Below, in pieces: positions 1 to 10,590 of a DNA stretch of 64,000 bases. Below the pieces are notes generated by a model, which was not told the DNA's origin, searched no databases, and worked only from the letters and a program-made list of their open reading frames with translations. Within the stretch, counting starts at the first letter, position 1. Each line of letters opens with the position of its first letter. The stretch is taken from positions 61,961,500 through 62,025,499 of the forward strand of contig OX638131.1 in NCBI GenBank assembly GCA_951804985.1, given 5' to 3'. The translations under genes were made by a program, and so were the position numbers. The stretch comes from Dryomyza anilis. Its lineage: Eukaryota; Arthropoda; Insecta; Diptera; Dryomyzidae.

Positions 1-1011
1 TTTTACAAATTTTTTACTTTATTTCGTTTAATCAATTTTATGCATAAAAATCAATAATCAATTTTATTTCATCGGGTAACCCCTATTAGAACAAACATGA
101 TCATCCCAACCGATTCCATTTTCAAGGGGTCGCCAAGGGATATTAAAATTATATTTTTAAATAAATAAATTAAAAAAAAATAATCCATTTTTTTTTTTTA
201 AATTTTAAATTTATCAATATGAAGCATTAAATTGTAAAGGTATAAAAATAGTAAGAACACTTTTAATCTGAAATTGTCGTTGTCGTAAAATCAAACGATG
301 ACGATATCGGTTACAATTCGCTTCGAAATCGGTTGAATATCTACAATTTTTGAGTACGTTTATTTTGAGACCAACATTTAAATCATACGACAAAGTAAAA
401 AAAATCTGAAATAATTGTATGTAGAAAATAATTGGCAAACAAAAATATTCAACAAAAGTTCTATTCAGAGATCGAAACAAACGAAACATTTGAAATACGT
501 TATACCAATATACATGATTAGGGTGATAATGTTGTTTGTTTTTGTTAGTTTGTTGCATTGTGAATAGTACTACCAAAAACAATAATTTGGTTGCTTCGTA
601 GGATAAAAAAACACTGGCGTACTACCTTCGACTCCCAACCACCCGGCAACACTGCTTTAACATAAAATTGAAGTTTTAATTTCCATTGGAATTATTCACT
701 ATAGGTGAATATGAAAATATTCACTGTATCTATTAGTGAACATTTTAAATTACACCTATAGTGAAGAATTTCAATGAAAATTAATTACATATTTCACTCA
801 CAATATTTTTAAAAACTATTTATTTAATTTTTTTTATTAAGTGCCTCTTTCTGTATTTCGAAAATAAGAACTATTAGACGAAAGTGACGTAATTTAAACA
901 AATTTATGAGTTTCAAAAGTCAACATGTAACTTATTAAAAAAGTTACAACGCTTTTGAAAAGTTTAATTAAAAATTTCGAAAATTTAATAATCAGATAAA
1001 AAAAAAACCTA

Positions 1012-1357
1012 TCTCGTATCAAAGAAGCAACTTACTATAGCGTTAAGTAACACTGAATTGGAATATACGGCAATTTCCGCCGTTTCGAAGGAAATATTAT
1101 ATCTCCGGATGGCTAATCAAGCAAGTACTTTATTTGGAGCGCAACAACTTGTACGTAATCCAGTATTTCATTCAAGAAGCAAGCACTTTGATATACTCAT
1201 CATGTTCGAGAGATATACAAGAAGGGACACATTGATCTGAAATACGTTCCATCAGCGGAGAATACTGCTGATATTTTAACAAAAATATTACCTAAATCAA
1301 AACATTCACACTTGTATGTTAAATTGGGGATTTCAGAAGGTGTTTATTAAGGGGAAG
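1012..1357 (+). pseudogene. Ty1/copia RNase H remnant, left arm
   Basis: Reading the plus strand gives the last part of a copia-type pol: the RNase H segment with SKKQLTIALSNTELEYTAIS-like residues, followed after a frameshift near 1200 by a KYVPSAENTADILTK-type tail. It ends at a purine-rich tract (AAGGGGAAG, 1349-1357) directly before an LTR, as in copia elements. Compared with the right arm, about 560 bp immediately upstream (the RT end and first RNase H Asp block) are missing, joined near 1010. It is not functional. Confidence 0.85.
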
Positions 1358-1522
1358 TGTTAAAATACTTTACTGAAAACACATTGTGAAATATGTTTTA
1401 TGTTTAGCATAGAAACATTTTACTTTAAATTTATTGAAAAAATAATTTTTCATTTCTGTCTGTTTCAAATCGTTTAATAAACTACATTTAATTTTTCATA
1501 TTGCCTTTTTTTATTGCTAACA
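1358..1522 (+). repeat. Copia-type LTR, left arm
   Basis: A 165-bp block begins TGTTA and ends TAACA, right after the polypurine tract AAGGGGAAG. An AATAAA-like signal (AATAAACT) lies near 1477. The same block occurs inverted at 5600-5764. Length and inverted ends fit a short copia LTR. The 5' LTR is absent, so no target-site duplication can be checked. Confidence 0.75.
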
Positions 1523-2084
1523 GTAAAAATAGATTGACGTCATTTCATGATTTTAAAAATCTTTACCGCTTCGTACCGCATCTATAAACGAACTCCTGCA
1601 AAGTTGTCATATGCTCTATAAACATCACTAGTGTCTATGGGCAAATGCCTCGAATTATCAAAATGTTTCGCATTTCCTTCAATTACAATGCTATATAAAA
1701 ACTATTTACAAATGTTTGAAAATATAAAATTTTAAATTGGTAGGTACACGGATAGAAAAGATTTGTTGGAATATGTTGAAATGTAATTAAAAAATAATAC
1801 GAAATCACCATACATGTATTACGAATGAAGTGTAATTAAATTATTGTTCAGATGGTAATAACATATGTAAACAATTTATATATTCCCCAACAGAATCTGT
1901 CAAACTTATCATAAATATGTTACAATACAAACATAAAATTTTAATTGCATTTGATTATACCGTTTCTTGGCAGTTTACTTGGTTATAACTATATTTCAAA
2001 ACAAACAGAAAATACTATTCAAATCTAATTTTAACATATGTTCGCAACGCTCGTCTTCATTTGATTAGTTATCGACAGACGAAG

Positions 2085-2425
2085 TTGGCAACGTTGCGCA
2101 GCATTTTCTACATACGCCATCTTTTGCCATCGTTTGAACATATTGATGTTTAAAAACAAACCAAACAAAAAATTGGATTTAAATAAATGTTTTCTTCCAA
2201 CACACTTCTTGTATACGAAGTTGGCACTCGTTGAGCAAAATTTTCTATCTACGTCTTTTTTGTCGTCGTTTGAAGTATGAATTGGTCCTTTTAAACATAC
2301 TGAGGTTTGAAAAGAAACAAAAAAAATGAAATTAGATGTAAATAAAAGTATTCCTGCAATGTTCTTCTTGTATACAAAGTCTACACTCGGTGACCGCCAT
2401 TTTCTGCATACGTGTCTTATGATGT
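2085..2425. repeat. Diverged ~150-bp tandem repeats, left arm
   Basis: Three diverged copies share the pattern of a stretch near GTATACGAAGTTGGCA, then a TTTTCTACATACG-like stretch, then a TTTGAACAT..TTTAAA tract. The mirror image is at 4705-5050. No recognised family. The open frame that crosses the right-arm copy is a by-product of the repeats. Confidence 0.6.
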
Positions 2426-3327
2426 TTGTTGAGAAAACGTATTCGTATAGGTAAAATACGATGTCATTTGTAAATATAAAAAATATACAAATTGTGGTAC
2501 AAAAAGTACAAATAGTAACAAATAATATAATTTAATAGTGCAGTATATAATTTAATTGTTCCTGAATGTTTTTCTAAAAATGTTGTGAAGAGGCGACACG
2601 GATTTTCATAAAAAAAAAACCACAACTGAAAAATCAGTGCTTCTATTTTCAAACAGAATTCGGCATGGTTTTTTACAACAGGCTCCGCGAATTCCTTGCC
2701 AACGCTATGTGCAGCACTGAGACTTGTACTTGCAGTTTTAATTCAATTATTTATTTATGTGTTTTAAATTTTTTATATGAATTCAAACATTTTTAATTCC
2801 CACTGTGCATGTTTAATGATTTTTAATAAAAAATAATAAATAAAAACAATATTTTATTTTATTTTCAGGATTCCTTTCCAAAAATATTTATTTTAAACAT
2901 ATTTATGTTTCGGTTCAAATATTTATTCTGTTTGGATGTAGTAATTAATATGTTTTATTAGAAAATTTACCATTTTAAGGAGCAACATCAAAATGTTTCC
3001 GTGATATCATAATGTAAATCAGAGCTCATTACAACACGGTTCAAGTCTCAAGACAACCCTGTTTACAAATGATTTATCAGGCAATTATATATTATGTTTA
3101 TATAAAATTCCAAACATACATGTTAATGCCTGCAAAGTTGTGTTTGGGAGAGCCATTTTTTTGCAGCATGTATTAATAAAAACGTTAAACTGACCATTTA
3201 TTATAAAAATTCTGAAATAAAGTAAAATATTTGTAAAAAATGTAAACATGCTAAAATGTAAACACTTTTTTTTAATATGAACCTATTCACTACATTAAAT
3301 GAAATAACAAAGTTCTTATCTGAACGC

Positions 3328-3399
3328 TGCTAAATTTTGTTTAGGGAAGGAAAAGTTTTGAATGAATGGCCACAAGAGTCGTGTCCCAGAACTATTTCC

Positions 3400-3493
<94 letters not shown>

Positions 3494-3587
3494 AAATAGT
3501 TCTGGGACACGACTCTTGTGGCCATTCATTCAATATATATATATATATATATATAATTATATATATATATATAATTATATATATATA

Positions 3588-3629
<42 letters not shown>

Positions 3630-3667
3630 TATATATATATATAATTATATATATATATATATATATA

Positions 3668-3737
<70 letters not shown>

Positions 3738-3796
3738 TATATATATATATATAATTATATATATATATATATATAATTATATATATAATTATATAT
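3328..3796. repeat. Palindrome spacer: long (TA)n / ATAATTATA tracts
   Basis: 469 bp separate the arms. About 3405-3490 is pure TA dinucleotide; 3534-3796 is TA interrupted by ATAATTATA steps. Open frames through this region encode only Ile-Tyr repeats and are artefacts. A second, smaller palindrome (3358-3533) is nested at the left of the spacer. Confidence 0.95.
3358..3533. repeat. Nested 43-bp inverted repeat with TA loop
   Basis: Positions 3358-3400 are the exact reverse complement of 3491-3533 (core GGCCACAAGAGTCGTGTCCC), separated by a TA loop of about 90 bp. It sits in the centre of the larger palindrome but belongs to neither arm. Confidence 0.92.
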
Positions 3797-4704
3797 GCGT
3801 TCAGATAAGAAATTTGTTATTTCATTTAATTTAGTGAATAGGTTCATATTAAAAAAAAAGTGTTTACTTTTTAGCATGTTTACATTTTTTACAAATTTTT
3901 TACTTTATTTCAGAATTTTTATAATAAATGGTCAGTTTAACGTTTTTATTAATACATGCTGCAAAAAAATGGCTCTCCCAAACACAACTTTGCAGGCATT
4001 AACATGTATGTTTTGAATTTTATATAAACATAATATATAATTGCCTGATAAATCATTTGTAAACAGGGTTGTCTTGAGACTTGAACAGTGTTGTAATGAG
4101 CTCTGATTTACATTATGATATCACGGAAACATTTTGATGTTGCTCCTTAAAATGGTAAATTTTCTAATAAAACATAATAATTACTACATCCAAACAGAAT
4201 AAATATTTGAACCGAAACATAAATATGTTTAAAATAAATATTTTTGGAAAGGAATCCTGAAAATAAAATAAAATATTGTTTTTATTTATTATTTTTTATT
4301 AAAAATCATTAAACATGCACAGTGGGAATTAAAAATGTTTGAATTCATATAAAAATTTTTAAATACATAAATAAATAATTGAATTAAAACTGCAAGTACA
4401 AGTCTCAGTGCAGCACATAGCGTTGGCAAGGAATTCGCGGAGCCTGTTGTAAAAAACCATGCCGAATTCTGTTTGAAAATAGAAGCACTGATTTTTCAGT
4501 TGTGGGTTTTTTTGATGAAAATCCGTGTCGGCTCTTCACAACATTTTTAGAAAAACATTCAGGAACAATTAAATTATATACTGCACTATTAAATTATATT
4601 ATTTGTTACTATTTGTACTTTTTGTACCACAATTTGTATATTTTTTATATTTACAAATGACATCGTATTACCTATACGAATACGTTTTCTCAACAAACAT
4701 CAAA

Positions 4705-5050
4705 AGACACGTATGCAGAAAATGGCGGTCACCGAGTGTAGACTTTGTATACAAGAAGAATATTGCAGGAATACTTTTATTTACATCTAATTTCATTTTT
4801 TTTGTTTCTTTTCAAACCTCAGTATGTTTAAAAGGACCAATACATACTTCAAACGACGACAAAAAAGACGTAGATAGAAAATTTTGCTCAACGAGTGCCA
4901 ACTTCGTATACAAGAAGTGTGTTGGAAGAAAACATTTATTTAAATCCAATTTTTTGTTTGGTTTGTTTTTGAACATCAATATGTTCAAACGATGGCAAAA
5001 GATGGCGTATGTAGAAAATGCTGCGCAACGTTGCCAACTTCGTCTGTCGA
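4705..5050. repeat. Diverged ~150-bp tandem repeats, right arm
   Basis: Inverted counterpart of 2085-2425. Successive copies include TAGACTTTGTATACAAGAAG and CAACTTCGTATACAAGAAG followed by similar TTTATTTAxATC tracts. The 162-codon open frame over this region (4603-5091) shows the same internal repetition (FVYKK twice) and matches no family known to me, so it is not called as a gene. Confidence 0.6.
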
Positions 5051-5599
5051 TAACTAATCAAATGAAGACGAGCGTTGCGAACATATGTTAAAATTAGATT
5101 TGAATAGTATTTTCTGTTTGTTTTGAAATATAGTTATAACCAAGTAAACTGCCAAGAAACGGTATAATCAAATGCAATTAAAATTTTATGTTTGTGTTGT
5201 AACATATTTATGATAAGTTTGACAGATTCTGCTGGGGAATATATAAATTGTTTACATATGTTATTACCATCTGAACAATAATTTAATTACACTTCATTCG
5301 TAATACATGTATGGTGATTTCGTATTATTTTTTAATTACATTTCAACATATTCCAACAAATCTTTTCTATCCGTGTACCTACCAATTTAAAATTTTATAT
5401 TTTCAAACATTTGTAAATAGTTTTTATTTAGCATTGTAATTGAAGGAAATGCGAAACATTTTGATAATTCCAGGCATTTGCCCATAGACACTAGTGATGT
5501 TAATAGAGCATGTGACAACTTTGCAGGAGTTCGTTTATAGATGCGGTACGAAGCGGTAAAGATTTTTAAAATCATGAAATGACGTCAATCTATTTTTAC

Positions 5600-5764
5600 T
5601 GTTAGCAATAAAAAAAGGCAATATGAAAAATTAAATGTAGTTTATTGAACGATTTGAAACAGACAGAAATGAAAAATTATTTTTTCAATAAATTTAAAGT
5701 AAAATGTTTCTATGCTAAACATAAAACATATTTCACAATGTGTTTTCAGTAAAGTATTTTAACA
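5600..5764 (-). repeat. Copia-type LTR, right arm
   Basis: Inverted copy of 1358-1522: 165 bp, TGTTA...TAACA, adjoining the polypurine tract of the copia fragment at its high-coordinate side. Same length and ends as the left-arm copy. Confidence 0.75.
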
Positions 5765-6650
5765 CTTCCCCTTAATAAACACCTTCTGAAATCCCCAATT
5801 TAACATACAAGTGTGAATGTTTTGATTTAGGTAATATTTTTGTTAAAATATCAGCAGTATTCTCCGCTGATGGAACGTATTTCAGATCAATGTGTCCCTT
5901 CTTGTATATCTCTCGAACATGATGAGTATATCAAAGTGCATGCTTCTTGAATGAAATACTGGATTACGTACAAGTTGTTGCGCTCCAAATAAAGTACTTG
6001 CTTGATTAGCCATCCGGAGATATAATATTTCCTTCGAAACGGCGGAAATTGCCGTATATTCCAATTCAGTGTTACTTAACGCTATAGTAAGTTGCTTCTT
6101 TGATACGAGATAGCTGCATGAGCTATTAAAAATACGAAATCTGTGTATGTATGACGTTCGGTCATCGCAGCAGTCAGCCCAATCAGCGTCTACATACCCT
6201 ATCAATGGTTTTGCAGTGGGTCTGTAACACATCGCATAACCAGCTGTATTGTGGAAGTACCGCAGAATGTGTTTGTTTCCTGCTAAGTGTCCCTGACGCG
6301 GTTCTTTGTTGAATTGAGCCAATTTGTTAACTGCGTGAATTATGTCTGGTCTCGTGCAATTCCCAATGCACATCAGGGAACTAATTAATGATTGGTACTT
6401 AGTAACATTCACTTTTTCACCATTCTTGCAATCTGACCATTTTTGAGTTGCATACCAGGATCCAACGGAGTGCTGCATTTCTTACATTTCTTAATATTAT
6501 TTTCTTCTAGCAACTCCTTGATCATACTCTTTTGATAACCAGTGGAATATTTTCTATCCACTTCCATCCCCAGAAAATAATCAACTGGACCCCTCTCGAC
6601 GATTTCCAATTTTGATATTTTTTTATAATTAATTTTCATATTGCAACAAT
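5765..6650 (-). pseudogene. Ty1/copia RT-RNase H remnant, right arm
   Basis: The minus strand gives the C-terminal part of a copia polyprotein in at least three frames. 6639-6409 holds the end of the reverse transcriptase (GPVDYFLGMEVDR, then STPLDPG). 6478-5882 holds TRPDIIHAVNKLAQF, the RNase H block with DADWADCCDDRTSY, and SKKQLTIALSNTELEY, which include the family's acidic residues. A further frameshift precedes the ENTADILTK tail. It ends at the polypurine tract and LTR at 5764. Integrase, gag and the RT catalytic core are absent. This is the longer of the two palindrome copies and shows what the left arm lost. Confidence 0.9.
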
Positions 6651-7649
6651 ACCAACATTTGATTATACGTGTTTTTTTTTATCTGATTATTAAATTTTCG
6701 AAATTTTTAATTAAACTTTTCAAAAGCGTTGTAACTTTTTTAATAAGTTACATGTTGACTTTTGAAACTCATAAATTTGTTTAAATTACGTCACTTTCGT
6801 CTAATAATTCTTATTTTCGAAATACAGAAAGAGGCACTTAATAAAAAAAAATAAAAAAATAGTTTTTAAAAATATTGTGAGTGAAATATGTAATTAATTT
6901 TCATTGAAATTCTTCACTATAGGTGTAATTTTAAATGTTCACTAATAGATACAGTGAATATTTTCATATTCACCTATAGTGAATAATTTCAATGGAAATT
7001 AAAACTTCAATTTTATGTTAAAGCAGTGTTGCCGGGTGGTTGGGAGTCGAAGGTAGTACGCCAGTGTTTTTTTATGCTACGAAGCAACCAAATTATTGTT
7101 TTTGGTAGTACTATTCACAATGCAACAAACTAACAAAAACAAACAACATTATCACCCTAATCATGTATATTGGTATAACGTATTTCAAATGTTTCGTTTG
7201 TTTCGATCTCTGAATAGAACTTTTGTTGAATATTTTTGTTTGCCAATTATTTTCTACATACAATTATTTCAGATTTTTTTTACTTTGTCGTATGATTTAA
7301 ATGTTGGTCTCAAAATAAACGTACTCAAAAATTGTAGATATTCAACCGATTTCGAAGCGAATTGTAACCGATATCGTCATCGTTTGATTTTACGACAACG
7401 ACAATTTCAGATTAAAAGTGTTCTTACTATTTTTATACCTTTACAATTTAATGCTTCATATTGATAAATTTAAAATTTAAAAAAAAAAAATGGATTATTT
7501 TTTTTTAATTTATTTATTTAAAAATATAATTTTAATATCCCTTGGCGACCCCTTGAAAATGGAATCGGTTGGGATGATCATGTTTGTTCTAATAGGGGTT
7601 ACCCGATGAAATAAAATTGATTATTGATTATTATGCATAAAATTGATTA

Positions 7650-8020
7650 TTTAATTAATTATACTTAACAAAATTGTGCTTTTAAAGCGACTTTAATATT
7701 GTTCATCATAACGACCAGAATCATTCCCGTCTTATCGTCAACAAACAAGTACAAGTCATGTCCAAAAAATACATTAAGAATCGTATACGTTTTGCATAAT
7801 TTAATAGGAAAATAATCTTTCATTTTTGAAAAAGGGTTTTTCAAATGAAAAAATATTTTTCTTTTATACTGTAAATATATTATCCCTAAGATTTTAAAAA
7901 TTATTTTGTTATATTGTTTTTGAATAAAACATAATTCGTGGTTATTTTGCATGTAAAATATGTATTTGATTTGTATGGTTTAATTTTTAATCAGATATTT
8001 TATTTATACATTTTTTTTAG
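7650..8020 (+). other. Intron sequence upstream of the Utx exon
   Basis: AT-rich, with no open frame of note. It ends in a polypyrimidine tract TTTTTTTTAG (8011-8020) that serves as a splice acceptor. The outer edge of the palindrome lies at its left. Confidence 0.6.
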
Positions 8021-8196
8021 GTCAATTAATGCTTTTCAAAAATTGATATATCTAAATCCAAACTTTCGATGTGCTAATGAAGTGCACTTGCGCCTTGGAT
8101 TTATGCTTAAGGTAAAAGGTGAATATGAATCATCTATAAAGCATCTGCAAATTGCTTTGATTGACAGTTCACCGTGTACATATACTAAACTGCAAA
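8021..8196 (+). CDS. Utx: Utx internal exon (TPR region of H3K27 demethylase)
   Basis: A 176-bp exon between acceptor TTTTTTTTAG and donor GTAAGT. Using the frame starting at 8022 it encodes about 58 residues. NEVHLRLGFMLKVKGEYESS and KHLQIALIDSSPCT match the tetratricopeptide region of UTX/KDM6 proteins, where animals have an EIHLRLGLMFK..YESSLKHFQLAL-type helix pair. The exon starts with the last base of a codon and ends with the first base of the next. UTX removes methyl groups from histone H3 lysine 27 in the nucleus and works with the MLL3/4 (Trr) complex; this TPR region mediates protein contacts, and the JmjC catalytic domain lies far downstream, outside the window. No other Utx exon was recognised, so the introns on both sides run beyond or across this window. 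A retro-copy is excluded by the splice sites. Confidence 0.87.
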
Positions 8197-8408
8197 GTAA
8201 GTATAACAATTTTTAAAATTATATTTATATCTCTCATATTTTAGTTTAATAAAACAAGTAAATTTTTTTCGAATTTTTAATGTTATCAAAGTCTTATGAT
8301 ACAAACACAGTTAATTTGTGATTGTATTTGATGGTTACCAGTTGACTACGAACAGAACAATATCGGTGTAATAGCCGTATTCTGTCATTTTTTTGTGACA
8401 AAATTTAG

Positions 8409-8497
8409 TCATCCTCCTCCCTATAATACTTTCTTACGATCAACACTGTGCATTGCATGAATAGGGGGCATCCCCTGAGCGTTGGTTAATTTGTAAA
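8409..8497 (+). mobile_element. 5'-truncated LINE 3' tail
   Basis: CTTACGATCAACACTGTGCA, then AGGGGGCATCCCCTGAGCG and GGTTAATTTGTAAA, matches the 3' end of the LINE at 59189-61850 (opposite strand), ending at the same TTGTAAA. Only the last ~90 bp are present, as is typical of 5'-truncated LINE insertions. It sits 0.2 kb after the Utx exon. Confidence 0.7.
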
Positions 8498-10070
8498 AAT
8501 TAAAAACTAGACAAATTGAAACCTCAACACTGTGTTGAAAAGCTTTTTTTCAATATTAACTGTCAAAAAATTAAAACGCAAATGTAAGATACATTTTTGA
8601 AGATATTTTACATGCATTTTTTTTTTCACAAAAAAAGTGTATTGATTACGCCTGTTTCGGACGTTTTTACAAATCGTAAATATAATTGCAATTTTCAAGA
8701 CCAATATAAAAATCGAAATTCATAAATACAGCTTATTGCCTGCTTTTAAGTGATTTAAATCGAACCGCTTCAAATATCGGTTGATATACCTATTTCATAT
8801 GCCGGCATCTTTAAGAGAAAAATATAGTGCGATTCAATCAAGTGTGTAAAATTCCTAAAACCAACACATATTCAAGAATAAACTCCATGTTACCTCCTTT
8901 CTATGTGGTGACTATTTTCATAATTTTTGTCGTTGTTTCTGTTGTCACTTTATTGCTAGAATAACATTTCGTGACAATTGTCATTTAACTCATATTTGTC
9001 AGTTTTTTATCATTATCAGTGTTTGCTAGAATATGGCTATAACTCTAAAAGAAAATGTCAAAATAGTAACACCAGAGGAAAACAAAAACTTCTTAATTTT
9101 TTTTTTAGATCTAGGTTACCTGCTTTGGATAGGGTTTGTCCATATTGTGGTTTTAGTTCCTAAAAAATAAAATCTATTTATAGCTAACTTATAAAATGGG
9201 GCTCCTATCTTCCGAGCGCCTTTGTATAATCCGATTTTTTATAAAAATGCATCATCCTAATATAAACACGATGTCGAAAACAGACTGAGTTTATTATTCG
9301 TCAGATGTAAGAAGAATATGTGGATTATTTTCACAAATGATTTTCGTAAAATATGCGAATTTAAACATAAATATATTTCGTAACTTACGAAAGTTCATTC
9401 GTACTATTTACGAATGTTTTCGTAGATCGTTATGTTCACAAATATACATTTTGTTTTGTGTATTTAATGCATGTTTTACTTTGTATACATACGCGATTGA
9501 TTTGCGAATAAAATTCGAATTGAAAATACAATTTTAATAGATAAAAATAATCAAAAAAATGATCCCCGTCGCACAGTGGAGTATTGGAAAAAAAAGTTGG
9601 CCAAAATTATGATTTCGTTCTGAATCGCTAAGAATTGAAGTAATACTGTGTGTTATAAAGTAAAAAGTTACGCCTACTTTTACGACCCCAAAAATCTAAA
9701 CATAAATTTTATCATCCACCGAAAAAAATAAAAAAAAAATTGCCTACCCCCTATAAATGTCAAATAGAAAATACAATTTTTAGTTTTCTTGACCTTCTGG
9801 GACATCCTACAAATAAATAACGATGAGGATTCGAAACGGGATGTTCAATTATATTTGAAAGGCAAACGGTAAAAATTTCAAACTATATTCGAAACCTCTA
9901 GTCGAAATTGAACTTTAACGTCTGCAAAAAGAACACTCTAGTACATCCTAAAAATAATTAACTAACTTTTTATAAAACAGTATATACTAAAAAAATGGCA
10001 TGTCAAAGTAATTAAAAAGGGGGCATAACGCGAAGTCTACATGAATCGTAAATGTAGTACACTCATACAC
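8498..10070 (+). other. Utx intron, mostly unrecognised AT-rich DNA
   Basis: No host exon seen. It holds a small open frame (9033-9170), a short hairpin CATTCGTA/TACGAATG (9396-9416), a possible transposon end (9567-9600) and a weak internal duplication around CATCCTACAAATAA (~9800) and CATCCTAAAAATAA (~9945). Confidence 0.5.
9033..9170 (+). CDS. Small ORF with a hydrophobic C-terminus (doubtful)
   Basis: 45 codons from an ATG in a fair context (A at -3, G at +4) to TAA. The first ~18 residues are charged (ITLKENVKIVTPEENK); the rest is strongly hydrophobic (LIFFLDLGYLLWIGF..VVLV) and could form one membrane segment, ending in PKK. I do not recognise it. It lies in the Utx intron on the sense strand. 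A chance frame is the more likely reading; conservation in related flies would be needed to support it. Confidence 0.12.
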   Translation: MAITLKENVKIVTPEENKNFLIFFLDLGYLLWIGFVHIVVLVPKK

Positions 10071-10590
10071 ACACCCTACACCTACGAGGTACAGGGTATA
10101 TTAACTTTGTGCATATATTGTAACGCCCCTTAGGAGGCGTGTCCGGTATAGAAAAGTATATATATTATTGATCAGCATCACTACCCGAGTCCGTTTAGCT
10201 ATGTCCGTCTGTCTGTCTTGCTGTGATGCTGTCCGAATACAGAAAAAGTTGAGAAATACTGAACAGAATCCTATGAAATTTCGTCTCTATATGTTTGGGC
10301 CAAAAGTAGGAACTGAGTTTGAAAATAAGCCAAATCGGTCATCGGACACGACCATCTCCCATAGAAGTCACTTTTATATAACTCTTTAGGAACTAATAAC
10401 TCGAAAAGTATTCTAGATATAGTTATAAAATTTTAAAAAATGGGCGTGATCCGCCCACATTTTCTTTTTTCATTATTTCAATAGTTTTCATAGTAAACAT
10501 TTGACCCGTATATTATTAAAATCAAATCTATGGAACATTAGCCTTACAAAATTTTACCCATATGACCTAACTTTCCCAACTCGTTTTTAT
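10071..10590 (+). mobile_element. DINE-1/INE-1-like element
   Basis: It begins with a terminal hairpin-like CACCCTACAC..CAGGGTATA, followed by GTATATATATTATTGATCAG, the core CGAGTCCGTTTAGCTATGTC and a short GTCTGTCTGTC run. This is the arrangement of dipteran INE-1/DINE-1 (mini-me) Helitron-related elements. Its 3' region (CCATATGACCTAACTTTCCC) matches the end of the second copy at 49101-49881. It has no coding capacity. Confidence 0.7.

Larger units (their letters stand above)
29..7649. repeat. Giant inverted repeat (palindrome)
   Basis: Positions 29-3327 read as the reverse complement of 3797-7649, with few differences apart from indels. Examples: the GGGTAACCCC block near 75 matches that near 7600, and the 122-codon open frame at 214-582 (-) is repeated identically at 7096-7464 (+). 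The right arm is about 555 bp longer because the left arm has lost an internal piece of copia (right-arm 6112-6670). Both arms carry the same copia fragment and LTR, so the arms arose by inverted duplication after copia inserted. The outer ends are sharp: left similarity stops at 29 and right at 7649. It lies upstream of the Utx exon, so it is probably intronic. Confidence 0.93.

Noticed and set aside
3337..3834. 165-codon open frame (plus) and 69-codon frame (minus)
   Set aside because: Both run through (TA)n and encode Ile-Tyr repeats; they are artefacts of the microsatellite.
4603..5091. 162-codon frame in the right arm
   Set aside because: It follows the ~150-bp tandem repeats, and the left-arm equivalent does not stay open. 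No family recognised.
214..7464. 122-codon frame at 214-582 (-), identical at 7096-7464 (+)
   Set aside because: The identity comes from the palindrome, not from selection. No recognised protein, and composition is like the surrounding DNA.
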